Below are positions 46,683-58,121 of a DNA stretch of 64,000 nt, in pieces. The stretch's first letter is position 1; each line of letters begins with the position of its first letter. The notes beneath the pieces were generated by a model that saw nothing but the letters and a program-made list of their open reading frames with translations, searched no databases and was not told where the DNA came from. The position numbers and the translations under genes were made by a program. This DNA is from Paguma larvata (lineage: Eukaryota; Chordata; Mammalia; Carnivora; Viverridae), in assembly GCA_030068075.1 (NCBI GenBank), contig CM057834.1, forward strand, positions 94,195,119 through 94,259,118, in the 5' to 3' direction.

Positions 46683-48989
46683 GTTGTATTATAGCCATTG
46701 TTAAGACTTTGGTTTAAAACTCAAAGTTGTAGACTCCATGTTAGATTCTAGAACATTTGGAGACAAGGTTTTTATCTTTTTCACCCAGGATAGTGTTTGC
46801 AGCTATTAAAACATAAATATTTACTGGCTAATTTATTATGCACATCTAGTCCTGCATGGAATAAATGGTGGCATAACTCTACTTAGTGCCGGTTAATGTT
46901 AATGTCTGAGTTGGCAGCATTTTAAATAGTGAATTTTATGAAATGACTCAGTGTTATCTTTCCTACAGTGGAGCTTAAACTCATGACAAAATTCAGTTTA
47001 CTCTTTACAATTTGATTTATTTTACTTTTTTCCTAAGCTCCTTGATCAAAGCTCGTTGCCAGAGGCATCTCTCTTGGTTCTGGTTTTTCATCACAGGGTT
47101 TTGTTCATTTGTCACATCACAAAACCAAAGGTTATTACCCAGGAAATGGAAAACAGACAAGTTGGGATAGGGGCTCAGTATCTCCTACATTTCAATTCAA
47201 CTCTGCCTAAACACCTGTCTTTTGGGTACTTTGAGCTCCATTAATAGTCAAAACATACTTATTCTCAGTGATACTTGGTAACCATGACAGTAATTTTTGT
47301 TGCAATCTACAGACTAACACCTGCTGGCCTGAAAGGCGTTTGAAGACATGAGCAAATATGTGTTGCTAAAACCAAAAAGGAATTGGCCAAACTCTCTTTA
47401 AGTGTTCCTTGCTAACCACAGCATGCTGTTTCTTTCCATTGCTCTCCAGTAGCTCCTGGACTGAACTTGCTTTCATTTCAAAAACGGTGTACTAGGAATA
47501 AATGGAAATGAAATATCATTCCTCGAGGTTGGATTGGTTTATCTAAAATGTTTCTCTTAGATCTCTACCTCCACAAAGAACTATAAAACCATGTTGAAAT
47601 CCTTAAGATAAATCTTTCAATCATTACTACTTACAAGTAGATAAATGTTGACAATCAGCCTAAGGCAAAATCAAGAAATAGGTGATGCTGGGGGCTTTTA
47701 CTTCGCCCTGTGAAGTCAATGCACTGTCTCTGTAGTTGTTGCTAGTGCCTGAGGCAGGGCTCAGGATGCTTGGCAGTGGAAGCATCCTCTGGGTCTCCAG
47801 TGAATACACTACATATGCCTTCTTATTTAGAGAATATCCCTCCCTTGATTCACTGGGATGCCTCGGAGTCCAATAGAATGGGAAGCTGATGGAATAATGC
47901 CAGAACTCTGGATTTCTCAATACGTTTGTATGCTGTACTTGGACTTTTAGGATCCTGAGTTACTCACTTCTTACTCAGTCTCTCCAAAGAAGATGACCAA
48001 ACAGAGTATTCACCTAGAAATAATTTTCCTGCTAGTCCAACTGTATTGCTCTCTTGGTAACTTTATCAGTGGGGAAAATAGGATGGATTTTAATAAGTTC
48101 TGAAAGGAATGTTCTAGACCCCAATTTCTTTGTCAAGTCTTACATTTGATGCAGCTAGCCTACCAATGAAACAGTGTATTCTCCAGATGTTTCAGGAAAA
48201 ATGTAAGAAATGAGTAGTTTTCAATGAAATATAATTTTAGATTTTGACATTATTTTAGGTTTGCATTTTTTTTTAGTAGAAAGAGCCACTAAAGTAATCA
48301 GGATTATGGAACCACAATGCTACTATGTGGGTCTCATAATGTTGAATTATAATCATTCAATAAAAGAAATCAATAAACTATATAAAGCTGAAATATTGGA
48401 ATATGGTCAAATAAAATGTCACAGTATATTGAATAATTGATTTTTATGAAAATTAGTTAAATGAGTAACTGAAGAAGTCACAATGAATAAATACTTTTAT
48501 TTGGGTACAAACCCCTCCAAGAATCAAGGAGTCTATTTCTTTCCTGCCTTCAGAAAATCGTGCAATTTCCTCTCATTCACAGATTTTAACATTAAGGAAA
48601 ACAGATTCTGAGATCCAGTTGCCAGCTTTCTCTTGAAATTGTCCATAGTGAGAACATTTCTTCTTAGAGAACTAAGACCTCTAACTCATCAGAGACCAAA
48701 ACTGTATTTTATTTTGTGTAACATTAAGAGGAATGACTCCTCTGTTTTTAATTTTTTAGATTCTAGACTCATAAATTCTAGCTATAAAAGAAATAGAAGT
48801 ACATATCGGTAGAGGAGATTCAGAAGCAAACTCTATAAGATATAACCTGAGGTACTTGCGTGTTCTTGAGTGTTCTAAATAAGTCTTCAGAAGCCCACTC
48901 CACCATTCTTTTGGGCTACTAGCTCATTCCACCATTCTATCAGGCAGGGGATGGGTATATGGAAGGAACCATGAATGGCATGGCCTTTG
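46683..48989. other. Unassigned sequence
   Basis: About 2.3 kb lacking SINEs and recognisable LINEs. The minus-strand open frame at 47660-47920 (86 residues) and the plus-strand one at 47056-47244 show no known domain. No promoter or splice structure supports a gene. Confidence 0.4.
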
Positions 48990-50120
48990 GCATTTTGTTT
49001 TACTTTATTTGTTCTAAAAGTAGTGTTTGGTTCACAGGAAATGCTGTGGAGAATTGACAGTGGTGTAGAGCAACCTCCAAAATCATGAAAGGTGGCTTTG
49101 GCAGGATCACTATTGGCAGTGAAGGCAAATCTACCTCCAGAATGTGTCTATTCCAAAAAGAACAAATTGCTTCCCTTTCTGTGATGGAAGGAATTGAATA
49201 CAATCAAATTGTCACCAGGTGGCTGGCTTGCTCATTGGGAAACATTACCATATTGTTGACTCAGTGTCACTTTCTGTCGTTGACATGTTGGGTACTCACC
49301 AATAGTTAGAGCCACATCATCTGTAGGGAGTAGAAGCCATGTTGTCGAGACCATGCATGACTGCCATGCTTGTTTCCATGGCCAATTGGTTCATCAGCCC
49401 TTCTAGCAATGACTGGAATGGCTTAGCAAAGAGATTTACTGGCATCCACATGACGGGCCATCTCGTTCACATGATTATTGAGAGCCTTGTCTGCTGTGTT
49501 TGCTGTTTGGTGGACAACTACACAAGACACAAATATCCTCAGACTTTGTGCCCATTCCTTGAACTCTGCTCAAGTCTCTTTGTCACCAGTTGTCTAATAC
49601 TTCCCTAGGTTCATAAACACGCAGCTAAATCATAAGTCACTGCCCAAAAAATCAGTGTGAATCTGATATTTCTCTATTTTTTCAAGAAAAAGTAAACAAC
49701 CAGGTATATTCCTCTAAAATCTGCTCCCTAGAAGATTTTCCTTCACCTATGTTCTTATGGATCATACCCGAGTAGGGAGAATGCTACAGTCACTCACTTT
49801 TAGGTGTTCTTAGTATATCATATGGAACCACCTATAAATATAAATTTTTTCTTCGTCACGTAGCTTGTCACAGGAAACTCCTCATACAACCATACATGTG
49901 GGTTCATAGAAAGGAGGCAGTGCTTTGAAAGTAGATGCATGAGAGTTTAAGCCTCTTGCTCATGTAACTTCAGAATCTGTTCACGTCCAATATATTTTTT
50001 CCACTTAATGATGGAATGCTACTGAAAATGCCAAATTTTAAGCCTTCTGTGGTCAGATAACATCCAGGTTATGGTAGGCAGCTCAGTTGGCATGATATAT
50101 CGGGGACCGTGGTTAAATTT
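48990..50120 (-). mobile_element. Decayed ERVL-like pol remnant
   Basis: Read on the minus strand, the region has the character of the RNase H/integrase part of an ERVL-class pol. Plus-strand landmarks include 'tttggtggacaactacacaa', 'cttgtttccatggccaattg', 'caccaggtggctggcttgct' and 'ggcttagcaaagagatttac'. It carries frequent stops and frameshifts and encodes no working enzyme. No paired LTRs are evident. Assignment is by remembered style and needs a search. Confidence 0.5.
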
Positions 50121-50331
50121 TCCTTTTCTACTTTTGTTGTTTTCAAATAAAGAAGAATTATCTTCAAAATATGGAGTGGCTTTGCTTCAAAATCATAAGA
50201 GTATGTGCTATAGTTTCCTAAAGGGTGCTTGTTCTATAAAATAACCTAACTGCCACAGACACTCAAAGTACCCCTCAATCTCTTGATTCATTTGCTTACT
50301 GGTCATGCAGCTTTTTTTTTTTTTTCTCCAG

Positions 50332-50371
50332 AATTCAAGAACCTCCTATCGTTCTGATCACAGTGAAAATG
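50332..50371 (+). other. Candidate 40-nt exon-like segment
   Basis: A T-run ending 'tttttctccag' precedes 40 bases, followed at once by 'gtaagc', a good donor site. At least two frames are open through the segment. There is no partner exon, no protein match I recognise and no other support, so chance is quite possible. Confidence 0.2.
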
Positions 50372-50584
50372 GTAAGCTTTAGGGTTATTTGGTAAATGGG
50401 TTGCGGCTGCATGCTCTTATGTATTTGTGTTATATGTTAACTGTAAAACACACCAAAAAAACAAGATGCCAGATACAGTCTCTTGCCATTGCTTATTGTT
50501 TCTTTCCACAGCCCAGACCAAAGAAATCCCTGAAACCTAAAGGGTCAGAGCCTGAATTTTCATGGGGTTTTATCTCACATGCTT

Positions 50585-50784
50585 TTTTAATGTTTATTTA
50601 TTTTGAGAGAGAGAAAGCACAAACAGGTGAGGGGCAGAGAAAGAGGGAGACAGAGTATCCCAAGCAGGCTCTGCCCTGTCAGTGCAGAGTCCAAAACAGA
50701 GTTCTGTCCTGTGAACCACAAGATCATGACCTGAGTCGAAATCAAGAGTAGGATGCTTAAATGATTGAGTCAACCAGCTGCCCC
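50585..50784 (-). mobile_element. SINEC-type SINE
   Basis: Antisense copy from 'ttttaatgtttatttatttt' to 'gagtcaaccagctgcccc', with imperfect TSD 'tatctcacatgctt' / 'tatttcacattctt'. The 120-residue open frame at 50389-50751 runs through it and is not a gene. Confidence 0.93.
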
Positions 50785-50797
50785 TATTTCACATTCT

Positions 50798-51859
50798 TCG
50801 GAAGGCATGCATCTTGCCCAGGCTTCTGTTGCCAGAGTCCAGCTCTGACATATCCAGGAGTCCCCAAAGAATGAACAGTGTCAGCCCGATGAACTGACTC
50901 AAGAGAACTGCATGGTTTCTGGAACCAGGCAGGCGCGTGTGTCTATCCTACTGACCCCTAGTATTTTTATTTAAAAGTAGTAAGTGACATTACAACAATG
51001 AGTGACATCCCATCAGTAAGCATAGTTTGGTATCTTTAACAACAATGTGTTTCTATCAGCAAAGCAGTGATTTCCTCAATCTTGCAGGTTGTTTTGAAGT
51101 TAATTAGCATATAAATTTAAGGCAGGGGGAGAAAACAGGGTGTTACCTAGGCCTATGTTAATTACCTATAAATGGGCCAGGCATCATTCTGTCTATTCTT
51201 CCAACTACAATGGGGGAAGTGCAACCCATCTGGCAAGGACAGAATTCCCAATGCTTGTCCTTTGCTTCTGAATGAGTACATTTACAAAGTCTCTTTCAGA
51301 TGTTATCCATCAGTGCATCACATTCCAGGCCCCCTTTTTTATTTGAATGTCATAAAGCAAAGGAGCATTACAACCCTTGAGGTCGAGGAAGGCAGTTCAA
51401 GAAATCCAGGTCTGGAAAGTTATTTAGAAGGAGGTAAGACTGGGCGCCATTTGATTGGCAGGAGCCTTGCTGCGACTGCCTTCTCACACAGGGAAGTGGC
51501 TCAACCTGTGAGCTCAAAATGGCTCCCAACATTCTGCAGCATTCAATGCATCATAATGGGCTGCATGATGTCTTGCGAAATGGTAAAACCACAGAGCTCC
51601 CTGTATGCTACATTTTGAGAAAGAGATCAAGAATTGATGTGTCCCTGAGGAAAGTGAACACAACTTTTCTTTCCTTTCTAAGTGAAATCAAATGGGTCTG
51701 GTGGCCTATAGTTACGAGAAAAGAGTTTAACATTCATCGGGCCATTAGTTGCCTACCAGGTTACAGGGGCTATATTTATAGCCTATAGAAAAGTGACTGC
51801 CTCTGGGACAATGGCTGATTGGACTCACCGGCTATATAAGTTGATGATAAATACCTGGT
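50798..51859. other. Unassigned sequence with overlapping open frames
   Basis: Two overlapping plus-strand open frames occur, 51172-51618 (148 residues) and 51519-51788 (89 residues). Neither shows a motif, signal peptide or domain I recognise, and there is no promoter or splice evidence. The text around 51440-51560 is somewhat GC-richer. Possibly an old retroelement or unique DNA. Confidence 0.35.
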
Positions 51860-52075
51860 TATTTCAAAATCCATCCTAGACACTATCCTTAGTCTAGGTT
51901 AGTTTAGCTTTTTGGTCTGTAATATTATCACTACTTTGTATTCCTGCCCTATCACTTACTCCATCTTATTGTCTCTCTCATCAGACCATGAACTCTTTGA
52001 CGCAACAACACACGCCTTATCTGTATGTTCCTATAACATAGCAAGCACTTAAAATCTTGGTGGATTTTAGTTTAA
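51860..52075 (+). mobile_element. L2 LINE 3' fragment
   Basis: 'attgtctctctcatcagacc', 'atgaactctttgacgcaaca' and 'gttcctataacatagcaagc' follow the sense order of the L2 3' end. Confidence 0.6.
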
Positions 52076-52775
52076 TCAAAAGCTTGTCAAATGCATTTTA
52101 CTGGTAAAAATAACTGTTTTAAGTGTTTTCCTTTGTATGAAATGTTTAAGTATATAAAATGTTTTCTAAAACATCTCCAATATGTCAGAATCTTTAACTA
52201 TATTGTGATCTTTAAAGATTCTATGCTTTTATAGTATGAGGATATATTAAATTGAAACAAACTGTCTCCTTACTTGCTTTGGGTTTTTCAAATAACTGCT
52301 TAACTGTAAAAATTCATGAAGTGTTTATATACAGGTCTATTAGACAGATTCCATAAACTAATGTAACACATTTTTAAGCAGTTTGAAAACTGAGAAAAGA
52401 AATGTTTAGGTCTTTAGAAAGCTCTCAAGCTTCTGAGAGTCAAATAATGCATTACTATTCCTGTGATTTTAACTCAATTTTAGATATAGTCAGGTAATAA
52501 TGCCCAAATCAAAGCATCTCATTGATATCTAGGTAGTATTTTTGTATTAGTAGCCTCTGGATCACTAATTTTTATGACTTCAACCATGAATATAATGCCT
52601 TAAATACTAGAATAGGAAAAGGTACTGTATCTCAAAATATTCAAACTATGATAGTCATCAAAAATATCCACAATTTTAATGACATTTTGACAGGTATTCT
52701 AAGTCATTTGAATGTATATCATCTTCTCCAAAATATTTTTGGAAAATGATGAAGATAGTTTTGATTCATAGAACC
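52076..52775. other. Unassigned AT-rich sequence
   Basis: No gene or named repeat recognised. It leads into the left arm of the 133-bp inverted repeat. Confidence 0.4.
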
Positions 52776-52908
52776 CCCACCTTGTAAGCATTAATTAATA
52801 CAAATTCTACTTTTAATATCAAGTTTGAAACTTAGTAAGAATTTTGACATAAACTTGTACTTGTGTTAATCTGTTAGAATTATATAAAAATATAATTTCA
52901 TATTTTAA
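52776..52908 (+). repeat. 133-bp inverted repeat, left arm (likely source)
   Basis: Begins 'cccaccttgtaagcattaat' and ends 'atttcatattttaa'. Its reverse complement lies at 56999-57131 with all 133 positions identical in a base-by-base comparison by eye. This arm sits in ordinary unassigned DNA and is followed within about 15 bp by a (TA)n tract, so it is the likely source copy. Confidence 0.95.
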
Positions 52909-52917
52909 AGGGATATT

Positions 52918-52923
<6 letters not shown>

Positions 52924-52951
<28 letters not shown>

Positions 52952-52952
52952 T
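52924..52952 (+). repeat. (TA)n microsatellite
   Basis: About 14 uninterrupted TA units next to the left inverted-repeat arm. Such tracts are prone to breakage and slippage. Confidence 0.95.
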
Positions 52953-53339
52953 CTGCTTATCTGTCACATTTCCATCTCTCTACTACACAGAAGATAACCA
53001 CTGTGACGCATAGTAAGTGAGACTTTGTTAAATTGAAAACAACTGTAAAGAGTTCTCAGTGCGTCAGTGTTAAGTCGGCCCCATCAGGGGATCTAAGGTG
53101 GAAGTCATAAACATCATGGCAGTTTTTTTTAATGTAGCAGGCACATTTAATGGTTTATTAAATATTCTAAAGACTTTTATACCACTACATTTAAACCAGC
53201 ATTTACAACCCTGAGCTCTGTCATTACTGACAAATATACCTTTGATATTAAAGTCAATAATAGATGTTATTATAACATTTATATATACATGTACATATAT
53301 ACACATACATACATATACATACAATACCTAACATATATT
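52953..53339. other. Unassigned sequence between repeat arm and pseudogene
   Basis: No gene recognised. It ends in a (TATA/CATA)n-rich patch (53278-53330) adjoining the 3' end of the THAP12 retrocopy. Confidence 0.4.
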
Positions 53340-56300
53340 TATTTTATTTTTAAACAAAATTCACCTTTTATTTAGGCTGAAATAAACTATACAAACTGAT
53401 TTTCTTCACAATAACAGCAAGCTTTTCTGTATGATTTCTCGCTAAACCACAAAACATTTATTTTTGTAGGTTTTCCAGGTTTTGTTTACAAATCAAGACA
53501 AGGCAGTAGGTATAGGCATGGAAAAAGACAGGCGAAAACAGACAAATAAGTTGTTAGTATCCATAGCCTCTGATCCTGTGTTGACCATGAAAGAGAGGTG
53601 TGGTCAACATGCACCTGCTAAAAGCTTATGAAGACGTAGGGTCAACAAAGGAAGGTAAACAGCAACGACCCAGTGCGGAACAACAATGGCAGGCTCATGC
53701 ATTCAAACTTTAATTCTAACTTGTTCCTTTAAGTTCATTTGATAAAGACAAAATCTACTCTGAAATCCTTGCTTGGCAAGCTCACCCATTTCTTTGTCTC
53801 ACTGTCTGATAAGTCCCTTAACTGTCCATTACAGATTTTTAACATACGTAACACTCCTACTATTCAAAGGTCACTTGTGAGCTTCATTGTAACATTTTAT
53901 AAAATGTATTCTTTCCTCCCATATCTCTTCAAAATCTGTTTCTTCTGAGAGCTGATAACTCAAAACCTGACAATTGGATCCAGTGATAATAAATGCTGTA
54001 TCTAAAATGACTTAACTACAGGGGCACCTGCGTGACTCAGTTGGTTGTGCGTCTGACACCTGATTTCTCCTCAGTTCATGTTCCTAGGGCTGTGCCATCG
54101 AGCCCCATGTAAGGCTCCGTGCTGAGCATGGAGCCTGCTTAAGTTTCTCTCTCTCTCCCTCTCACCTGCTCACATTCTCTAAAATAAAAAATAAAAAAAA
54201 ACCAAATGACTAAACTAAAACAATTCCAAAGTACCAATAGCAGAGATCCCATAGAAGTATAATGTGGCACTTTCAATGCTATCTTTTGGAAGAACAGTTA
54301 AATAGGCAGATTATCAATGGCTAATGAACTCGATGAAAGGTCAATAGGTCATAAGTGGCCTACATCCACCTGACAGCTTTTCCATAAGAGGTTTTCAAAT
54401 TTCTTACAGATTTTTCCAAATATCAAACATAAGAGAAAGCCTACTTTAAAAGTCCCCTAGGTATTTTCAATGGTTTCTGAGTCATCTGTAGGAAGCTCTT
54501 AGTTGTACAGTTTGATATATGTGTCTGCCATTAAACATAGATCATGTTTTATATTAAAACTTACGCTAAGCAAAGCCAAGTCACTTGACCTTTGGTCTGT
54601 CAGAGTGTTCCTCAGTTATGCTTTGAGATACGTTCACCCTTTTTCATAGCGTTCCTTTTCAACTTTCATCACAGGAAGAAAGCATAGGAGTTTCAACAAT
54701 GCATGAACATTAGAAAAAAACTTAATGTCTGACAGATGCAAGGCTTCCTAAGTCATCTCTTTCCCTCCGTGTTTCCACTTGATTCTCCAACAATGCAGCT
54801 CGGCCGAGAGTGTGTCGGGATTGGGTAAGTGACTCTTGACTCCTCTGCTGTGTTAAATTTGAGCTGTCCCATGACAGAGGGTACCAAAGATCAGCATGTA
54901 AGAGCTTTGAGGTGCTGTTCTGAGAATCTATCTTTCAGGTCTGAATAATGTGCTCCATGATTGGGACGCTTAGAGTCTCTTTAGACTAACTCTCAGGGGC
55001 TAGCTGAGATTCAGGTTACCTTGATGGGCTCTGCGGATTTTCCCAGGGAGTTTCAGCTGAAGATCAACTTTAGTTGCTGGATGTGTGGCTTCTTCAAACC
55101 AAAATTCATGACAAACTTCAATACAGTCCATCATTTCCTTTAGTCAATGCAACACCCTAGTCAAGCTACCAGTTGCAAAGAAGACATCAGGGGTTTGCCC
55201 CTGGAGATTTTCCTCAAAGACTCTTGTAAAAAGATAGAATGTTTTTAAGAACATCAATGGTGACAGTGAAATCAAAATCTCTTTCTACACTAGAGTACAA
55301 ATGCTCCACCAGCTATATAGGTATTCCAGCTACTATCTTTCTCACTATTTGTATCATTGAAACATAAAACAAGGGTTTGTAGAAAGTCCACAAAAATGTC
55401 AAAAGCATCATGCCTGCCTGTCCACTCAGAATGGCAAATTTCCTTCAGTTCCTTAGCCTTTTCCTCATGGCTCGGAAAGAGGACAGAAATCGCATTGCCA
55501 AGCTCTACAAACAGTTGTGGCAATGGAAGGAAGAAAGAACAAACTTCCTTTCTTGTTCCTAATGCAACCGATATTCCCACAACGGGCACTGATTTTGCAA
55601 CCATGTATTTAAGACACAGGAAGAGCAAAGTGTGTAGACAGCTTGTGGCTATTTCTCTAAAAGTCTGGAAGCAACGACTTTTGTTTTGGAAGAAAATCCA
55701 CTGGACACAGAATAAGCCTGGCCGTGTTCAATCCCCACTTCTCAGTTTTTGTTGTGTGAGATTTCACAGCCGGGATGGCTGCAGCAGCTTTGTAAGGCAA
55801 GAAGCCCACGCGTTCCTCTCTCAGGTTGTGAGACAAATCAACAAACCTCACTGACACAGCCAAGTGTTTTTCCCCTGCTATGTCCTCTACGGTGGTCGTC
55901 AGTGGTGAGGTGAGAGTCTCTCTTTTCCCTGAGGGGTTTCCTACTGAAGGCAGCTCTCACAGATTTCTAGCACCTGTTTCTGCTGTGCTTTCGAGCAGAA
56001 CGAGCTGTGAACCACTGCTGTCTCAGAGAGCTTTTTCAGAACCTCTATGCTAGAATTTACCCAGCACGCTGACAGTGCCTGAAAGTTTTCAGGAGTAAAG
56101 AGACTCTCTGGGAGCTCAGTTTCATGCCCCTCCAGTGGTATGCTTTGTTTTCCCATTGGAATCAAAATTTCAAATAAATATTTTAAGTATTCTTTGTTTT
56201 CTTTTTTCTTCAAGGGTTAAAGGTAAAATGTCTTCATCCCCTTCTTCTGCGCTGCGGTTCTGAGCATGCTGTTGTTTATTTCTTTATGTTTTGTTCCTGT

Positions 56301-56875
56301 TCAGGGGTTTTATCAGTCCTTTTTCTATCTTGGTGTCCTGATTTAATCTTCACTCAGTACCTTTATTCATTTTCTGTGTCTACTATGTGGATTGTTCAAA
56401 TGACTGGTAAGATATTGTTGGTCTTGCATTATCTCGACAAACTGTCCTGTCAGGACCCTGTCAATGACTTCACAACTATCTGCTTCGATTAATTTTGAGA
56501 AATAAAATAACCCAATCATTCATTAGTTATCTGATGCCTCTGAAAAATGTATAGTTCTGTAGATCATAGAGGTCTCAGGGTGTCTGGCATATAATTGATA
56601 ATTTGTTTACTTGATCAGGTGTTTTATCCTCTAAGTCTGTTCTCCTATAATTCTCCACCCACTTCTGCCATCTGGCCAGATCCTGGGGGAATCTGAAGAA
56701 GACTAGATCCTACTATATGCTCTTCCCCCTGGAGTTGGTGGCAGTGCAGAAGTTTAGCTTCATAGCCCACCTGTAGCCCAGCCCAGCCCCCTGCTGCCCC
56801 ACAACCCCATCTCCACCCACTCCCACCTGGCCCTCAGGGCTGGGGAGGAAAGCCAGGCCCCAGTAATGGGGGATA
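53340..56875 (-). pseudogene. THAP12: THAP12 processed pseudogene, near full length
   Basis: A retrocopy of THAP12 (PRKRIR; a THAP zinc-finger protein of about 760 residues derived from a hAT transposase). On the minus strand the start codon is at 56763-56761. The THAP region follows ('FFRFPQDLARW', 'QKWVEN', 'DLEDKTPDQ'), then 'TSHLNNPHSRHRK' and 'LFTPENFQALSA' with 'FCSKAQQKQVLEICESC'. Next come 'VRFVDLSHNLREE', 'SVALGTRKEVCSFF', 'ICHSEWTGRHDAF' and 'EFWFEEATHPATK'. The C-terminal 'DSETIENT' is followed by a stop at 54457. Introns are absent. Two adjacent stops occur at about codons 17-18, the second THAP cysteine is serine, and several frameshifts follow. 5'UTR-like GC-rich sequence (56764-56875) and 3'UTR-like sequence down to AATAAA-type signals and a degraded A tail near 53340 are included. 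A SINE (54021-54202) interrupts the 3'UTR. Surely not functional. Confidence 0.92.
54021..54202 (+). mobile_element. SINEC-type SINE inside the THAP12 retrocopy
   Basis: Older sense copy ('ggggcacctgcgtgactcag' head, 'gctgagcatggagcctgctt' body) with TSD 'aaatgacttaact' / 'aaatgactaaact' at about 54005-54017 and 54204-54216. It landed in the 3'UTR part of the pseudogene, so the retrocopy predates it. Confidence 0.93.
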
Positions 56876-56998
56876 GGTCCTTTAACTTCTATTTTAGATA
56901 CAAGTTGTTATAGTAACTCTCATGGCAACCACAAAGGAAAACTTATAGTAAATACACAGAAGCTAAAAAGAAAGGAATATAAGTCTAAAGAAAGGAAA

Positions 56999-57131
56999 TT
57001 AAAATATGAAATTATATTTTTATATAATTCTAACAGATTAACACAAGTACAAGTTTATGTCAAAATTCTTACTAAGTTTCAAACTTGATATTAAAAGTAG
57101 AATTTGTATTAATTAATGCTTACAAGGTGGG
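56999..57131 (-). repeat. 133-bp inverted repeat, right arm (inserted in L1)
   Basis: The exact reverse complement of 52776-52908. L1 sequence stands on both sides ('aaagaaaggaaa' before, 'caaaccacaaaggaagagag' after), and the arm replaces only about 25 bases of expected L1, so this copy is an insertion into the L1. No poly-A and no TSD are present, which argues against retroposition and for templated repair copying in inverted orientation. Confidence 0.95.
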
Positions 57132-57630
57132 TTTCTATTCAAACCACAAAGGAAGAGAGTAAGAACAAAAGGACTAAAAAAAACAGCCAGAAAGCAATGA
57201 ACAAAATGGCAGCAAGTACATATCTATCAATAATTATTTTAAACATAAATGAACTAAATTTTCTAATCAAAAGATATAGAGTGGTTAAATGGATAAGAAA
57301 AAAACAAGATCCATCTAAATGCTGTCTATAAGAGAGTCACTTTAGATGTAAGAACAGATGGACTGAAAGTAAAGAGATGGAAAAAATATATATTCTATGC
57401 AAACGGGAAACAAAAGAAACCTGAGGAGGCTGCACTCATACCAGACAAAATCGACTTTAAAACAAAGACTGAATGTAATGGGAGGCAAATAAGAGTATTG
57501 CATAATGATAGAGGGGTCAATTTGACATTTATAAACATTTATGCACCCAACATAGGAGTACCTAAACATATGAAGCAAACATTAACAGGCCCAAAGGGAG
57601 AAAAACAACATAGTAATATTAGAGGATTTT

Positions 57631-57811
57631 CTTTAAGTTTATTTATTTATTTGAGAGAAAGAGAGAGAGACAGAGAGTAAGAGAATTTCAAGCAGGCTCT
57701 GCACTGTCAGCATGGAGCCTGATGTGGGGCTTGAAACCACGGACTGTGAGATCATAACCTGAGCTAAAACCAAGAGTCAGACACTCAACTGACTGAGCCA
57801 CCCAAGTGCCC
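57631..57811 (-). mobile_element. SINEC-type SINE nested in L1
   Basis: Antisense copy from 'tttaagtttatttatttatt' to 'gagccacccaagtgccc'. L1 ORF2 resumes with 'gggactttaatacccacttt'. Confidence 0.93.
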
Positions 57812-57903
57812 TTTGTTATGGGACTTTAATACCCACTTTCATCAATGGATAGATCATCCAGAGAGAAAAGTAATAAAGAAACTTGGCTTTAAATCACATG
57901 TTA

Positions 57904-58121
57904 GGGGCGCCTGGGTGGCTCAGTTGGTTGAGCCTCCGACTTCGGCTCAGGTCATGATCTCGCAGTCTGTGAGTTCAAGCCCCGCGTCGAGCTCTGTGCT
58001 GGCAGCTCAGAGCCTGGAGCCTGCTTCGGATTCTGTGTCTCCCTCTCTCTCTGCCCCTCCCCCACTCATGCAATGTCTCTCTCTGTCTCAAAAATAAATA
58101 AACATTAAAAAAAATTTAAAA
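57904..58121 (+). mobile_element. Young full-length SINEC_Fc SINE nested in L1
   Basis: Near-consensus sense copy ('ggggcgcctgggtggctcag', 'caagccccgcgtcgagctct', 'aataaataaacattaaaaaa') with a perfect 13-bp TSD 'aaatcacatgtta' at 57891-57903 and 58122-58134. Confidence 0.97.

Noticed and set aside
51172..51618. 148-residue plus-strand open frame
   Set aside because: No recognisable domain, no promoter or splice context, and overlaps another frame; length is within chance for 64 kb.
55357..55854. 165-residue plus-strand open frame, the longest in the window
   Set aside because: It is the antisense of the THAP12 pseudogene and has no domain of its own.
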